Both the position numbers and the translations under genes were made by a program. From JALOOE01 sp964423545 (lineage in GTDB: Bacteria > Chloroflexota > Anaerolineae > CG2-30-64-16), in NCBI GenBank assembly GCA_964423545.1, contig CAYRFV010000058.1, forward strand, positions 1 to 22,472: a stretch of DNA of 22,472 bases, written 5' to 3'. The notes below the pieces were generated by a model that was not told where the DNA came from, did no database searches, and saw only the letters and a program-made list of their open reading frames with translations. Of this stretch, positions 7,425 to 15,010 are shown one piece after another; position 1 is the first letter of the stretch, and every line of letters begins with the position of its first letter.

Positions 7425-8174
7425 TCACAACATGGCGATGCCGCCGTTGATGTCGAGCGTGGCGCCGGTGATGAAGGCTCCGGCATCGGAAGCCAGGTGG
7501 AGCGCTGTGGCCGCGATCTCTTCGGCGCGCCCCAGGCGACCAAGCGGAATCTGCCGCCGCAGCAGCTCGCGGCTTTCGGATGGCCAGTCAGCCGTCATGG
7601 GGGTGTCGAGCGGTCCGGGCGCGATGCAGTTGGCGGTTCCACCGCTGGGGGCCAGCATCCGGGCCAGCGCCTTGGTCATGCTGATGACGCCGCCCTTCGA
7701 GGCGGAGTAGTGCAGGCCCACTGTGATGCCGCCCGTGCGCCCGGCCAACGACGCGAGGTTGATGATTCGGCCATGGCGGCTGGCCTGGAGGTGGGGGAAC
7801 GCAGCCTGGGCGCAGAGGAACGGCCCGGTCAGGTTCACCGCCAACACGCGATTCCACTCTGCAAGACCGATCTGCGCGACCGGCGTGAGCGGGCAAATCC
7901 CGGCGCTGTTCACCAGGATGTCCAGCCCGCCGAAGGCAGCGGCCGTAGCGGCCACGACGGATGCAACGCGCTCGGGGTCGCTGACATCGAGCGCCAGCGC
8001 CAGCGTCCTGCCGCCGGTCTCTGCAATCTCATCGGCGACGCGATGCGCGGCGCGATCATTCAGGTCGGCCACCACCACGGCCGCGCCTTCGCTTGCAAAA
8101 GCGACGGAGATCGCCTGCCCGATGCCGGAGGCGGCGCCCGTAACCAGCGCGATGCGGCCTTCAAGCAGCTTCAC
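7425..8174 (-). CDS. SDR-family NAD(P)-dependent oxidoreductase
   Basis: 249 residues from the GTG at 8174. Classical short-chain dehydrogenase: cofactor loop TGAASGIG at 12-19, acidic D37 after beta-2 (VVVADLND) favouring NAD(H), NSAG at 89-92, N114, and the catalytic set S142 (NLASLAG), Y156 and K160 (YSASKGG). Such enzymes oxidise or reduce a secondary alcohol of a sugar, polyol or hydroxyacid in the cytoplasm. The start is ambiguous: GTG at 8174 has GGGAG eight bases upstream and gives a normal N-terminus just before GRIALVTG, whereas an ATG at 8201 overlaps the transaldolase stop by one base and would add nine residues. Either way it is translationally linked to the transaldolase. Context suggests a sugar or keto-sugar substrate. 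Confidence 0.9.
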   Translation of the reverse strand: MKLLEGRIALVTGAASGIGQAISVAFASEGAAVVVADLNDRAAHRVADEIAETGGRTLALALDVSDPERVASVVAATAAAFGGLDILVNSAGICPLTPVAQIGLAEWNRVLAVNLTGPFLCAQAAFPHLQASRHGRIINLASLAGRTGGITVGLHYSASKGGVISMTKALARMLAPSGGTANCIAPGPLDTPMTADWPSESRELLRRQIPLGRLGRAEEIAATALHLASDAGAFITGATLDINGGIAML

Positions 8175-8200
8175 CGAGAGTTCTCCCGTGGTCAGTCGCA

Positions 8201-9238
8201 TCACACCGGGTTGTACGACTCGAGGAGCCGCCAGCCGGATTCGACAAACTGGGTCAGCGTGCGTTGCGTCAGGCCAAAGGCCATGAACTGCTCGGACGGC
8301 ATGCCGTCAGGTTCATAGGAGCGCACGAATTCTGGCAGATGACGCAGGCGCTCGATGACGTCGGCCGGAACCGGCGCATCGATTCCCGACTCGCGCGGCA
8401 CGCCCGGTTGCAGCAGCGTTGCCTGGATGGTCGGGTGGATCGACATGATCAGATCGGCGCCGGCCAGCCCGAGCATGTGGTGGTTGCCTCGCAACGCCGC
8501 GATCAGCAGGGTGGCCTCGTAGCCTCGCTCCTTGTAGATGGCGTAGGCGCGCTTGACGGTCGCGAGCCCGGCCTGCCGAAGGTCGGCCTCAGTCAGGCCC
8601 GCGCGTTGATCGAGCGCGATGTCGCGCAGGTAGTCGTCAAGCCGGCCGATCATCATGACGGAGAAGCAGCGTCCCGTCCGTTTCCCGGCATTGCGAGCGC
8701 GAGCGAGGCCGCGACGATACCGCTCTGCGATGGCGATGACCTGCGGTACGGTGAAGCTGACGGTCAGGGTGACGGTGATTCCCTCGGCGACGCATTCCTC
8801 CAGCACATCCAGCCCCGCCGCAGTGGCGGGCAGCTTGACCGCAATATTGGGAGACCACGCGCTGAGCCGATGCGCCATCGCCAGCATCTGCTCACGGTTT
8901 CCCGCTTGGACGGGATTGACTTGCGCGCAGACATAGCCCTGTTTACCGCCCGTGTTCTCATAGATCGGCAGCAATCTGCCTGCAGCATGCTGCACCACCA
9001 CCTGCATCCACGCCTCGGCGCGCGCCTCTATGGTCAGGCTCGGAGGGAGAGCGCTGCGTTCCTGCGCCCAGCGCGCCGGATGGGCGCGCAACGCCAGGTT
9101 GCTGAGAAAAGGATTGGTCGTCACCCCCACAGCGCCGTGAGCCAGGCCACGGCTCAGCTCATCGGGATCGGCCGAATCATGCCACCATGCGGTCGGCGTC
9201 GCCTGTCCCAGCCATTGCAGATAGCTTGTCTCTGTCAT
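8201..9238 (-). CDS. Transaldolase-family protein
   Basis: 345 residues. Class I aldolase of the transaldolase family: TTNPF at 40-44, the Schiff-base lysine K135 in AVKLPAT, and GITVTLTVSF (152-161) all match. Transaldolases move a three-carbon dihydroxyacetone unit between sugar phosphates in the cytoplasm. The expected N-terminal acidic residue may be D21 (WWHDSADP). The chain is longer than the ~215-residue fructose-6-phosphate aldolase type and close to classical transaldolase length, but overall it looks divergent, and related enzymes split sulfofructose phosphate in sulfoglycolysis, so the sugar is uncertain. The ATG has AGGAG six bases upstream. The stop (TGA, 8201-8203) shares one base with a possible SDR start. 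Occurrence next to a split transketolase, isomerases and a UxaE-type epimerase suggests a dedicated sugar-shuffling pathway. Confidence 0.85.
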   Translation of the reverse strand: MTETSYLQWLGQATPTAWWHDSADPDELSRGLAHGAVGVTTNPFLSNLALRAHPARWAQERSALPPSLTIEARAEAWMQVVVQHAAGRLLPIYENTGGKQGYVCAQVNPVQAGNREQMLAMAHRLSAWSPNIAVKLPATAAGLDVLEECVAEGITVTLTVSFTVPQVIAIAERYRRGLARARNAGKRTGRCFSVMMIGRLDDYLRDIALDQRAGLTEADLRQAGLATVKRAYAIYKERGYEATLLIAALRGNHHMLGLAGADLIMSIHPTIQATLLQPGVPRESGIDAPVPADVIERLRHLPEFVRSYEPDGMPSEQFMAFGLTQRTLTQFVESGWRLLESYNPV

Positions 9239-9312
9239 CGGGGTCTCCTGCGGTGGTTGCCAGCGATTCGTAATGGGCGCTCTCGAAGGCGCATGTCATG
9301 ACGAGCGGAGGC

Positions 9313-10509
9313 TCAACCGCCGAACGTCTTGCGCATGGTCTCGCAGTAGTACTGCACATTCTCCCACTTGGCATCCGGCGCAATGCGGTGGTCGGGGCAT
9401 GGGATGTAGCCGCCGAGGTCGACCAGGGGCTTCAGCCGCTCGACCTCGGCATCGATCGCCGCATAGTCGTAGGCGAACACTTTCTTGTCCATGCCGCCGA
9501 TGCCGCGCAGCTCCCGCCCGTATTTTTCGCGCCACGGCGCGATGCTGGCGTGCCAGGTGCCCACTTCGATCGGAAACATCGTGTTGACGCCATTCTCGAT
9601 CCAGGTCGGAATCAATGCGTCGATCTTGCCATCGCAGTCCAGCGACACGATGGAGATGCCATGCTTGTGGAGCAGATCGGTGATGCGACGATAGTGCGGA
9701 CCGACCTTCTGCTTGAAGATGCGCGGGCTCACCAGCGGCCCGCTGCGGAAGCAGATATCCTCCCAGAAATGGCCGAAATCCCAGTTGTCGCCGTAGGTCT
9801 CCAGCGCCTTCTCCGTGGCCCAATAACAGAGATCGGCGAACGTCACGATCATTTCGTCAAAGAGAACGGGATCATCGGCCTGCAAGTAGGACAGGTTGAC
9901 CATGCCGACAATATCGCGGATGCGGCCATACAGGCTGCCGCACATCAGGCCGATCGGCCGGTCCCGATCGGTGCGCTGCACCTCGGCGGTGATCTGGTTA
10001 ATATGCTCGCGGAACCGGGCGCGCGGTGCATCCTCGGCCTGGCCGCGCTGTAGATCCGCGATGACCGGTTCGGGCCGGAGAATACGCTTCTCATCGGGGA
10101 GCATGCGCGGCTTGAAGAGCGCATCCCACTCTGTGCGGCCTTTGAAGAGATGGTCGATCTCGGTCGGGATGCCGGTCGCATCATCTTTCTGCAAGATCAC
10201 TACACCGTCGCTATTGACCTCCTTGCGCGTGCCGTCCGGCATCACTTCGAGCACCCTGCGCTCGAAAGGCGGCAGCAGGTTGGTGTAGACGCCAAAGACC
10301 CGATACCAGTTGAGGTCAAAGCCCAGCTTGCTGCCGATCTCAAAATCAACGGCATTGCCGTCCCCCCACTGCCGGGCCTGCTCTGCGGTGATGTGGCCCT
10401 CCGCGGCCCACTTGGCGAGCGTCTCGTTCCAGAAGCCGAAATGGACGACGGGCAACCGATCGTAGGACTGGTAGTTCAGGATCGCCATCGCGCGTGTGCG
10501 GTTATCCAT
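9313..10509 (-). CDS. Uroporphyrinogen decarboxylase (UroD)-superfamily protein, probably not for haem synthesis
   Basis: 398 residues. The second half has the UroD/MtaA fold signature: SPRIFKQKVGPHYRRI (261-276), a SLDCDG strand (289-294) and IPCPDHRIAPDAKWEN (369-384). C292 and C371 are placed roughly where corrinoid methyltransferases of the MtaA/MtbA type have zinc-binding thiols, although the expected histidine of the HxC motif is not obvious. Haem-pathway UroD is usually ~340-360 residues and sits with hem genes, none of which are here. Superfamily members in catabolic loci are mostly uncharacterised; some transfer methyl groups to or from corrinoid proteins, but no corrinoid-binding protein is visible. 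The ATG at 10509 has AGGAAAGG upstream. It lies between the FtsX-type permease (67 bp) and transaldolase (74 bp). Confidence 0.85.
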   Translation of the reverse strand: MDNRTRAMAILNYQSYDRLPVVHFGFWNETLAKWAAEGHITAEQARQWGDGNAVDFEIGSKLGFDLNWYRVFGVYTNLLPPFERRVLEVMPDGTRKEVNSDGVVILQKDDATGIPTEIDHLFKGRTEWDALFKPRMLPDEKRILRPEPVIADLQRGQAEDAPRARFREHINQITAEVQRTDRDRPIGLMCGSLYGRIRDIVGMVNLSYLQADDPVLFDEMIVTFADLCYWATEKALETYGDNWDFGHFWEDICFRSGPLVSPRIFKQKVGPHYRRITDLLHKHGISIVSLDCDGKIDALIPTWIENGVNTMFPIEVGTWHASIAPWREKYGRELRGIGGMDKKVFAYDYAAIDAEVERLKPLVDLGGYIPCPDHRIAPDAKWENVQYYCETMRKTFGG

Positions 10510-10576
10510 GGAGCACCTTTCCTGTCAAGTGGGCTTGGGCGCGCTGCCGTCAGGCGCGGCCCATCAGGCGCCGAAA

Positions 10577-13450
10577 CTAGGCGCTGCTGCCGCGCAGCGT
10601 GAGCAGTCGAGGCAAGCGGCGGACCAACGCGGCGGTGATGACCAGCAGTTCCAGGCCGATCATCACCGCTGCGAAAGTCATCGCCAACTGCATGATCTGG
10701 TCTTCGGGCACGACCGGCATGAGCGGAGGCAGCGGCGCATTCTTCAGGCCGGCGATGCGAAAGAACGGGGAGAAGAGCCGCGCCGCGATGGTGCCGATGA
10801 TTGCGCCGCCGGCGGCGCCGTAGGCGGTGATCGTAATGTACTCCAGGAACACCTGGCCAAGGATCTGTCGCCGCTGAAGACCAATGGCGTGCAGCACGGC
10901 GAAGCTGTGCAGTCGCTCGTTCAGCGAGGCGTAGGTGTTGATCAGCAGGCCGGCTAACGCCATGGCCGAGGCTGCCAGGAAGCCGATCGTGAGGGTGCCG
11001 AACACGCCGACGCGTTCCGTCTTCGCCTTCTCCTCGCTGATCAGGGCGCCCGCATCCTGCAGGCCGGCCGCCGCGATGCCCATGTCTGACATGGCTTTGA
11101 GTGTGTCGGTGGCGGGTTCACCGGCCTTCAGCTTCAGCCAGATCTGGTGCTCCGTCGGCCCGCCGGTCAGAGAGAAGAGGTAGTCGAGGTTGGTGATAGC
11201 CACCGGCTGGTCGGGATAGACGGTGGGGAAGTACTTGTAGGTGCCAACGATGGTGAAGCGCGGCTGATAGCCGCCCGAACCGCCCATGCTCACCTGGGCC
11301 TGCAGCGGATCGCCGATCTTGAGCTGTGTGTTCGCCAGGATCTCCTCGGACAAGAGGATGGCATCCGGTCGCGAAGCCAGTAAGTTCATCAAGCCACCCA
11401 ACGACTCTGCTGCGAAGTCGCGCCGGAACCAGGCTACGGAGGGGAAGGCGACCCGGTCGATGCCCAGCAATCGGCCGTTGACCGGCCGGTTGCCGCTCAG
11501 CGTGGCGCGCACGCGATAGTCGCCCACGCGCGTGCCCGCAGCGACGCCTGGCATCTGCACGAAGTCCTCGAGCGGGATCACCCACGCGTCCTGCGGCGAA
11601 GTCGAGGAGGCGCCAAAAGCGCTGTCGCCCTGGCTCTCTGGAACGGGACGGAAGCTCAGGTCGGTGCCGGCTCTGTAATACATGCGATCCGTCAACCATT
11701 GGTCCAGGCTGGCGGCCAGGGCGAAGGTGTAGATCCCCAATCCGAGACAGATCATGATGAGGAGCAGCGGGTTGACGTAGCTCTGGGTCTGGCGTCCAAG
11801 CTGGCGCAGCGCCAGGTGCGGCGTGACCCACGGCAGCAGCCCCGAGATCCAGTCCAGCACGCGCATGAGCAGGGGAAAGATGCGCATCGCGAGCAGTGCC
11901 AGCGTCAGGATGAAAAGCGCGGGGACAAGCACGAGCAACGGATCACGAAAGAGGTCGCCGGGCCGATCGTTGACCAGCATCGCCAGCGAGCCGCGCTTAT
12001 TCAACTGGTCGTAGGCATAGATCGTTGGCAGGATCAACAGCAAGTCGAGGTAGTAGCGGTACCAGAATGGTGCTTTCAGGGGGCGCGAGTACTCGCGCTC
12101 CGCCTCGACGACGCTCTGTTGGCCCGCGCTCCAGGCCGGGACGAGCCGGGCGATCAGCGAGACCACGAGCGCCAACACGACCAGCCGGACGTCGAGCCCC
12201 TGCAGCGAGATGGGCATCAGGGGCCGTGGCTCAAAGGTCAGGAAGCTGGCGGTTTGGCTCATCAGTTGGGCGATCGCCAACCCCATCGCCAGGCCAGCCG
12301 GGACCGCAAGCACGAAGATCAGCAGTTGCTCCACCAGGGTCAGGCTGAGGATCGATCCGACGCTGACCCCGCGGCTGACCAGGATGGCAGTCTCACGACG
12401 CTGCCACCGCGCGACGATGGCCGAGGTGAGCACGAGGAAGTAGATCAGGAAACCGAGCGCTGGCAAGTTGAAGCCCAGCAACAGAAGGGTCAGCGTCTGA
12501 TTGCGGACGACGAAGTTCTCCATCGGTTTGATCGGAGACACATCCAGCTTGGCGCCCGGCGCGAACTGGTCGATGACGTTCATGGCGCGCTGAAACCCGT
12601 TCAGATAGGACTGGGAGTGCGCGGGGTTCAGCGCCCTGTCGTCAAGGATCAACTGCCAGGCGGCGTAGCGCGTGCCACCGGTTACAAGCGGCTGCACCCG
12701 TGCGATGTAGTCGTCCCGCCGCACGATGAACGCATCGTTGAGCGCGAGGGTGGGATCGGTGAACCAGTAGGTGTCTTTAGGGTTCTTCGCCGTCCAGAAA
12801 CCGCGCACCCGCACCGGCAGCCGCTCGGAGACCATGGTCACGCCGACCGAGTAACGATCGCCGACATTCATGCCTGCGGTCGCTGCGAAATCGTTCGGCA
12901 CCCAGATGTCCAGGGCATCCGCCGATGGCGGGCTATCCAGCGGATCGCCGACGATGTTCAGGCGCTCCTGCACGCCCTCGATGTAAGCCAGGTTCGCATT
13001 GCCCAGATACCGGGCGCGATCCGTGCTCCCGCTGTCGCCGGGCTGCGCCTGGAGCATCAGGCCACCGCTTTCGACCATGAGGTGCGCCGACTCCAACGGT
13101 AGACCGATCTCGGCGGCCATGGTGCCGACGACATGGGAGGTCAGTTTCTCTGCGGCCTCCAGGCTCAGAGGCGCCTCGGCGCTGGGCATCATGTAGATGC
13201 GCATCGAGAACGGTGGACGGCCGGTCGACTGGGTCAGCTTGGCGAACTCCGTTGCAAGCACGACACGATCGACGGCCTGGGCAAAGAAACCGGCGCTTGT
13301 CACCAGCCCCACGGCAAACGCCACAGCGAGCAGGGCCAGCAGCGACAGCTCGGGCCGGTAGAAGATGCGTTTGCGTGCCAGACGGAGGAGCGCCAGAAGT
13401 TGCAGGAATGGTTGGACGATGGTCAACCAGAAGGGCCGCTTGGGTCTCAT
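10577..13450 (-). CDS. Large FtsX/MacB-type ABC transporter permease
   Basis: About 957 residues from the ATG at 13450. Layout: basic N-terminus, one membrane segment (~35-57), an extracytoplasmic domain (~60-310), a first FtsX core (~320-440) with a cytoplasmic basic loop WQRRETAILVSRG, further membrane segments (~465-580), a second extracytoplasmic domain (~590-825) and a second FtsX core (~830-945) carrying NERLHSFAVLHAIGLQRRQI. This double-FtsX arrangement is typical of MacB/LolCDE-like export or mechanotransmission permeases of Gram-positives, Chloroflexota and relatives. The needed ATPase is not next to it. A GTG eight codons earlier (13474) is possible but has no ribosome site. A convincing promoter lies about 80 bp upstream, so this gene may begin a new transcription unit. 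Whether it belongs to the sugar pathway is unclear. Confidence 0.88.
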   Translation of the reverse strand: MRPKRPFWLTIVQPFLQLLALLRLARKRIFYRPELSLLALLAVAFAVGLVTSAGFFAQAVDRVVLATEFAKLTQSTGRPPFSMRIYMMPSAEAPLSLEAAEKLTSHVVGTMAAEIGLPLESAHLMVESGGLMLQAQPGDSGSTDRARYLGNANLAYIEGVQERLNIVGDPLDSPPSADALDIWVPNDFAATAGMNVGDRYSVGVTMVSERLPVRVRGFWTAKNPKDTYWFTDPTLALNDAFIVRRDDYIARVQPLVTGGTRYAAWQLILDDRALNPAHSQSYLNGFQRAMNVIDQFAPGAKLDVSPIKPMENFVVRNQTLTLLLLGFNLPALGFLIYFLVLTSAIVARWQRRETAILVSRGVSVGSILSLTLVEQLLIFVLAVPAGLAMGLAIAQLMSQTASFLTFEPRPLMPISLQGLDVRLVVLALVVSLIARLVPAWSAGQQSVVEAEREYSRPLKAPFWYRYYLDLLLILPTIYAYDQLNKRGSLAMLVNDRPGDLFRDPLLVLVPALFILTLALLAMRIFPLLMRVLDWISGLLPWVTPHLALRQLGRQTQSYVNPLLLIMICLGLGIYTFALAASLDQWLTDRMYYRAGTDLSFRPVPESQGDSAFGASSTSPQDAWVIPLEDFVQMPGVAAGTRVGDYRVRATLSGNRPVNGRLLGIDRVAFPSVAWFRRDFAAESLGGLMNLLASRPDAILLSEEILANTQLKIGDPLQAQVSMGGSGGYQPRFTIVGTYKYFPTVYPDQPVAITNLDYLFSLTGGPTEHQIWLKLKAGEPATDTLKAMSDMGIAAAGLQDAGALISEEKAKTERVGVFGTLTIGFLAASAMALAGLLINTYASLNERLHSFAVLHAIGLQRRQILGQVFLEYITITAYGAAGGAIIGTIAARLFSPFFRIAGLKNAPLPPLMPVVPEDQIMQLAMTFAAVMIGLELLVITAALVRRLPRLLTLRGSSA

Positions 13451-13531
13451 GATTCGATTGCACCGGCAAGTCACTTGTGAGATGCGTAGGTGGTCCAGGG
13501 CCGAATCGGAGCGGACTCTCTACACGTTCCT

Positions 13532-13560
13532 ACTATAGCAGCATGCAGGGGGATCGGCAA
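13532..13560 (-). promoter_or_regulatory. Sigma70-type promoter with extended -10, upstream of the FtsX-type permease
   Basis: Read on the minus strand: TTGCCG as -35 (complement of 13555-13560), exactly 17 bp of spacer, then TATAGT as -10 (complement of 13532-13537), preceded by TGC to form an extended -10. The expected start of transcription is near 13525, about 75 bases before the permease ATG. It is the best promoter match I found in any gap of the window. Confidence 0.6.
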
Positions 13561-13577
13561 GCCCAAGGAGTGTGTGT

Positions 13578-13619
13578 TGCGGAGCGCAAGATGCCCAGCA
13601 CAACGTGCATTGCTCCGCA
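13578..13619 (-). other. 8-bp inverted repeat downstream of the MATE gene
   Basis: TGCGGAGC (13578-13585) and GCTCCGCA (13612-13619) are perfect inverted copies 26 bp apart. They lie after the MATE stop and just upstream of the promoter at 13532-13560. The pair could form a stem that ends the upstream transcript or serve as paired half-sites for a regulator acting on the promoter. No T-run follows, so a terminator is not clearly supported. Confidence 0.35.
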
Positions 13620-13648
13620 GCTCGCCCATGATCCCTTTCGGTTTCTCG

Positions 13649-15007
13649 TCAGCCCACCACATGGATCCAGCGCCCGGACCGAACGCGCCACAGCGAAATG
13701 AAGAACTTGGAGAGTTCGTCGCTCATGGCCAGAATGTAGACATACAAGGCGGGCAAGTGCAGAACGAACGCGCCCGCAAGCGCCATCGGCACCCCAAGCA
13801 GCCACATCGGCGCCACATCGGCGACAAAGGCGAAGCGCGTGTCCGCGCCGCTGCGCATGATGCCGACGATCATGACCATGTTGCTGGCCTTCGCCCAGAG
13901 GATGCATGCCATCGCGATCAGGATCGCGTGCGCCAACGCACGCGTCTCTGGTGCGATCTTGAAAAGACTCAGGATCGGACCGGAGGCGACCAGCACGAAT
14001 AGGCCGGCCAGGATCCCCATCATGAACGCCAAACGCACGAAGCGCCCGGCGTACAGGGTGGCTTGCGCGAGCTCTCCTGCGCCGATCCGATTCCCGATCA
14101 TGATCGCCGCCGCGTTGCCCAGGCCGATGAATGCGACAAACGCCAACCCTTCGATGGTGCTGGCAATGTTGACGGCCGCGATCGAATCGGTGCCGATCCG
14201 CGCATAGATCGCGTAGTAGGTCGTGATGCCTAACGACCAGGCCATCTCTTCCAGCACGACCGGGGCAGTGGTGCCCAGGAACCGGCGGACGAAGGCCCGG
14301 CCAGCGCCGAACAGCTCGCGGGGCCGCGCGGCGGCCGGGGTGCGGCGCGCATAGGTGAGGAACAGCAGCGCAGCGCACTCCAGGTAGCGTGCAACGCACG
14401 GCGCCACCGCCGCGCCCACCCCGCCCAGCGGCGGGCGGTCCCGCCACCCGAAAATCAGCACATAGGCAAGCAGGGTCTTCAGGCTCAACGCTGCTACACT
14501 GACCGCCGTGGGCAGTCGGACATGTTCGGTGCTGCGCAGCACGGCGGAGAAGATGAAGGTGACTGCGGTGACAACGTAGCTAAGCCCGACGATGCGCAGG
14601 TACGCGCTGCCCTGGTCGATCACGGCCGGATCATTCGAATAGAAACCCAGGGCGAGCTGCGGCGCGGCCAGTGCAACAACGGTGAAGGCCAGGCCGGCGG
14701 AGACACTGAGCAGCAAGCCGATGCCCATCACCTGGCGAATGCCCACCAAGTCTCGGCGTCCCCAAAACTGCGCCGTATAGATCGCCGACCCGCTGACGAT
14801 GCCGAACAGCAGCAGGTTCATCAGGAAGAAGACCTGGTTAGCCAGCCCGACCCCGGCCACTGCGGTCTCCCCCAACTGGCCGATCATCAACACGTCGATG
14901 GCGTTCAGCAAGGAGAGCGCAAGCTGCTGGATGGTGATGGGCAGGGCGATCCTGATGAGAACGGCAAAGAACTCGCGGTCGCCGAACGCCCCCGTTATCC
15001 TCTTCAT
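13649..15007 (-). CDS. MATE-family efflux transporter
   Basis: 452 residues, normal for a 12-helix MATE transporter. The N-terminal half has the family pattern IRIALPITIQQLALSLLNAID followed by MIGQLGETAVAGVGLANQ, and the second half repeats the two-lobed arrangement after a polar linker near residue 230. MATE proteins use Na+ or H+ gradients to expel drugs or metabolites across the inner membrane. The ATG lies 3 bp after the stop of the glycoside hydrolase gene, with GAGG immediately before it, so translation is probably coupled. In this place it could export a toxic product of the pathway, such as a small acid, aglycone or antibiotic-like aglycon, but this is inference. It is the last gene before a 198-bp gap with a promoter. 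Confidence 0.92.
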   Translation of the reverse strand: MKRITGAFGDREFFAVLIRIALPITIQQLALSLLNAIDVLMIGQLGETAVAGVGLANQVFFLMNLLLFGIVSGSAIYTAQFWGRRDLVGIRQVMGIGLLLSVSAGLAFTVVALAAPQLALGFYSNDPAVIDQGSAYLRIVGLSYVVTAVTFIFSAVLRSTEHVRLPTAVSVAALSLKTLLAYVLIFGWRDRPPLGGVGAAVAPCVARYLECAALLFLTYARRTPAAARPRELFGAGRAFVRRFLGTTAPVVLEEMAWSLGITTYYAIYARIGTDSIAAVNIASTIEGLAFVAFIGLGNAAAIMIGNRIGAGELAQATLYAGRFVRLAFMMGILAGLFVLVASGPILSLFKIAPETRALAHAILIAMACILWAKASNMVMIVGIMRSGADTRFAFVADVAPMWLLGVPMALAGAFVLHLPALYVYILAMSDELSKFFISLWRVRSGRWIHVVG

Positions 15008-15010
15008 GCC

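Noticed and set aside
8175..8204. Earlier GTG/ATG starts for the SDR gene (8204, 8201)
   Set aside because: Possible, since ATG at 8201 overlaps the transaldolase stop, but GTG at 8174 has a better-placed GGGAG site and gives the usual SDR N-terminus.
9313..10509. Haem-biosynthetic uroporphyrinogen decarboxylase
   Set aside because: No haem genes nearby, longer chain, and a catabolic gene neighbourhood.
10501..10528. Perfect TTGACA with GATAAC 16 bp on (minus strand) near the UroD-type start
   Set aside because: The -10 would lie inside codons 2-3, placing the start of transcription within the gene after its ATG; probably chance.
11699..13102. 467-codon open frame on the plus strand
   Set aside because: Antisense to the FtsX permease, rich in Arg, Gln, Asp and His, with no recognisable domain; a GC-rich shadow frame. 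The same applies to the other long plus-strand frames.
13801..13822. 11-bp tandem GCCACATCGGC inside the MATE gene
   Set aside because: The frame reads through normally into a conserved-looking helix, so it is probably coding sequence coincidence and not a recent duplication.
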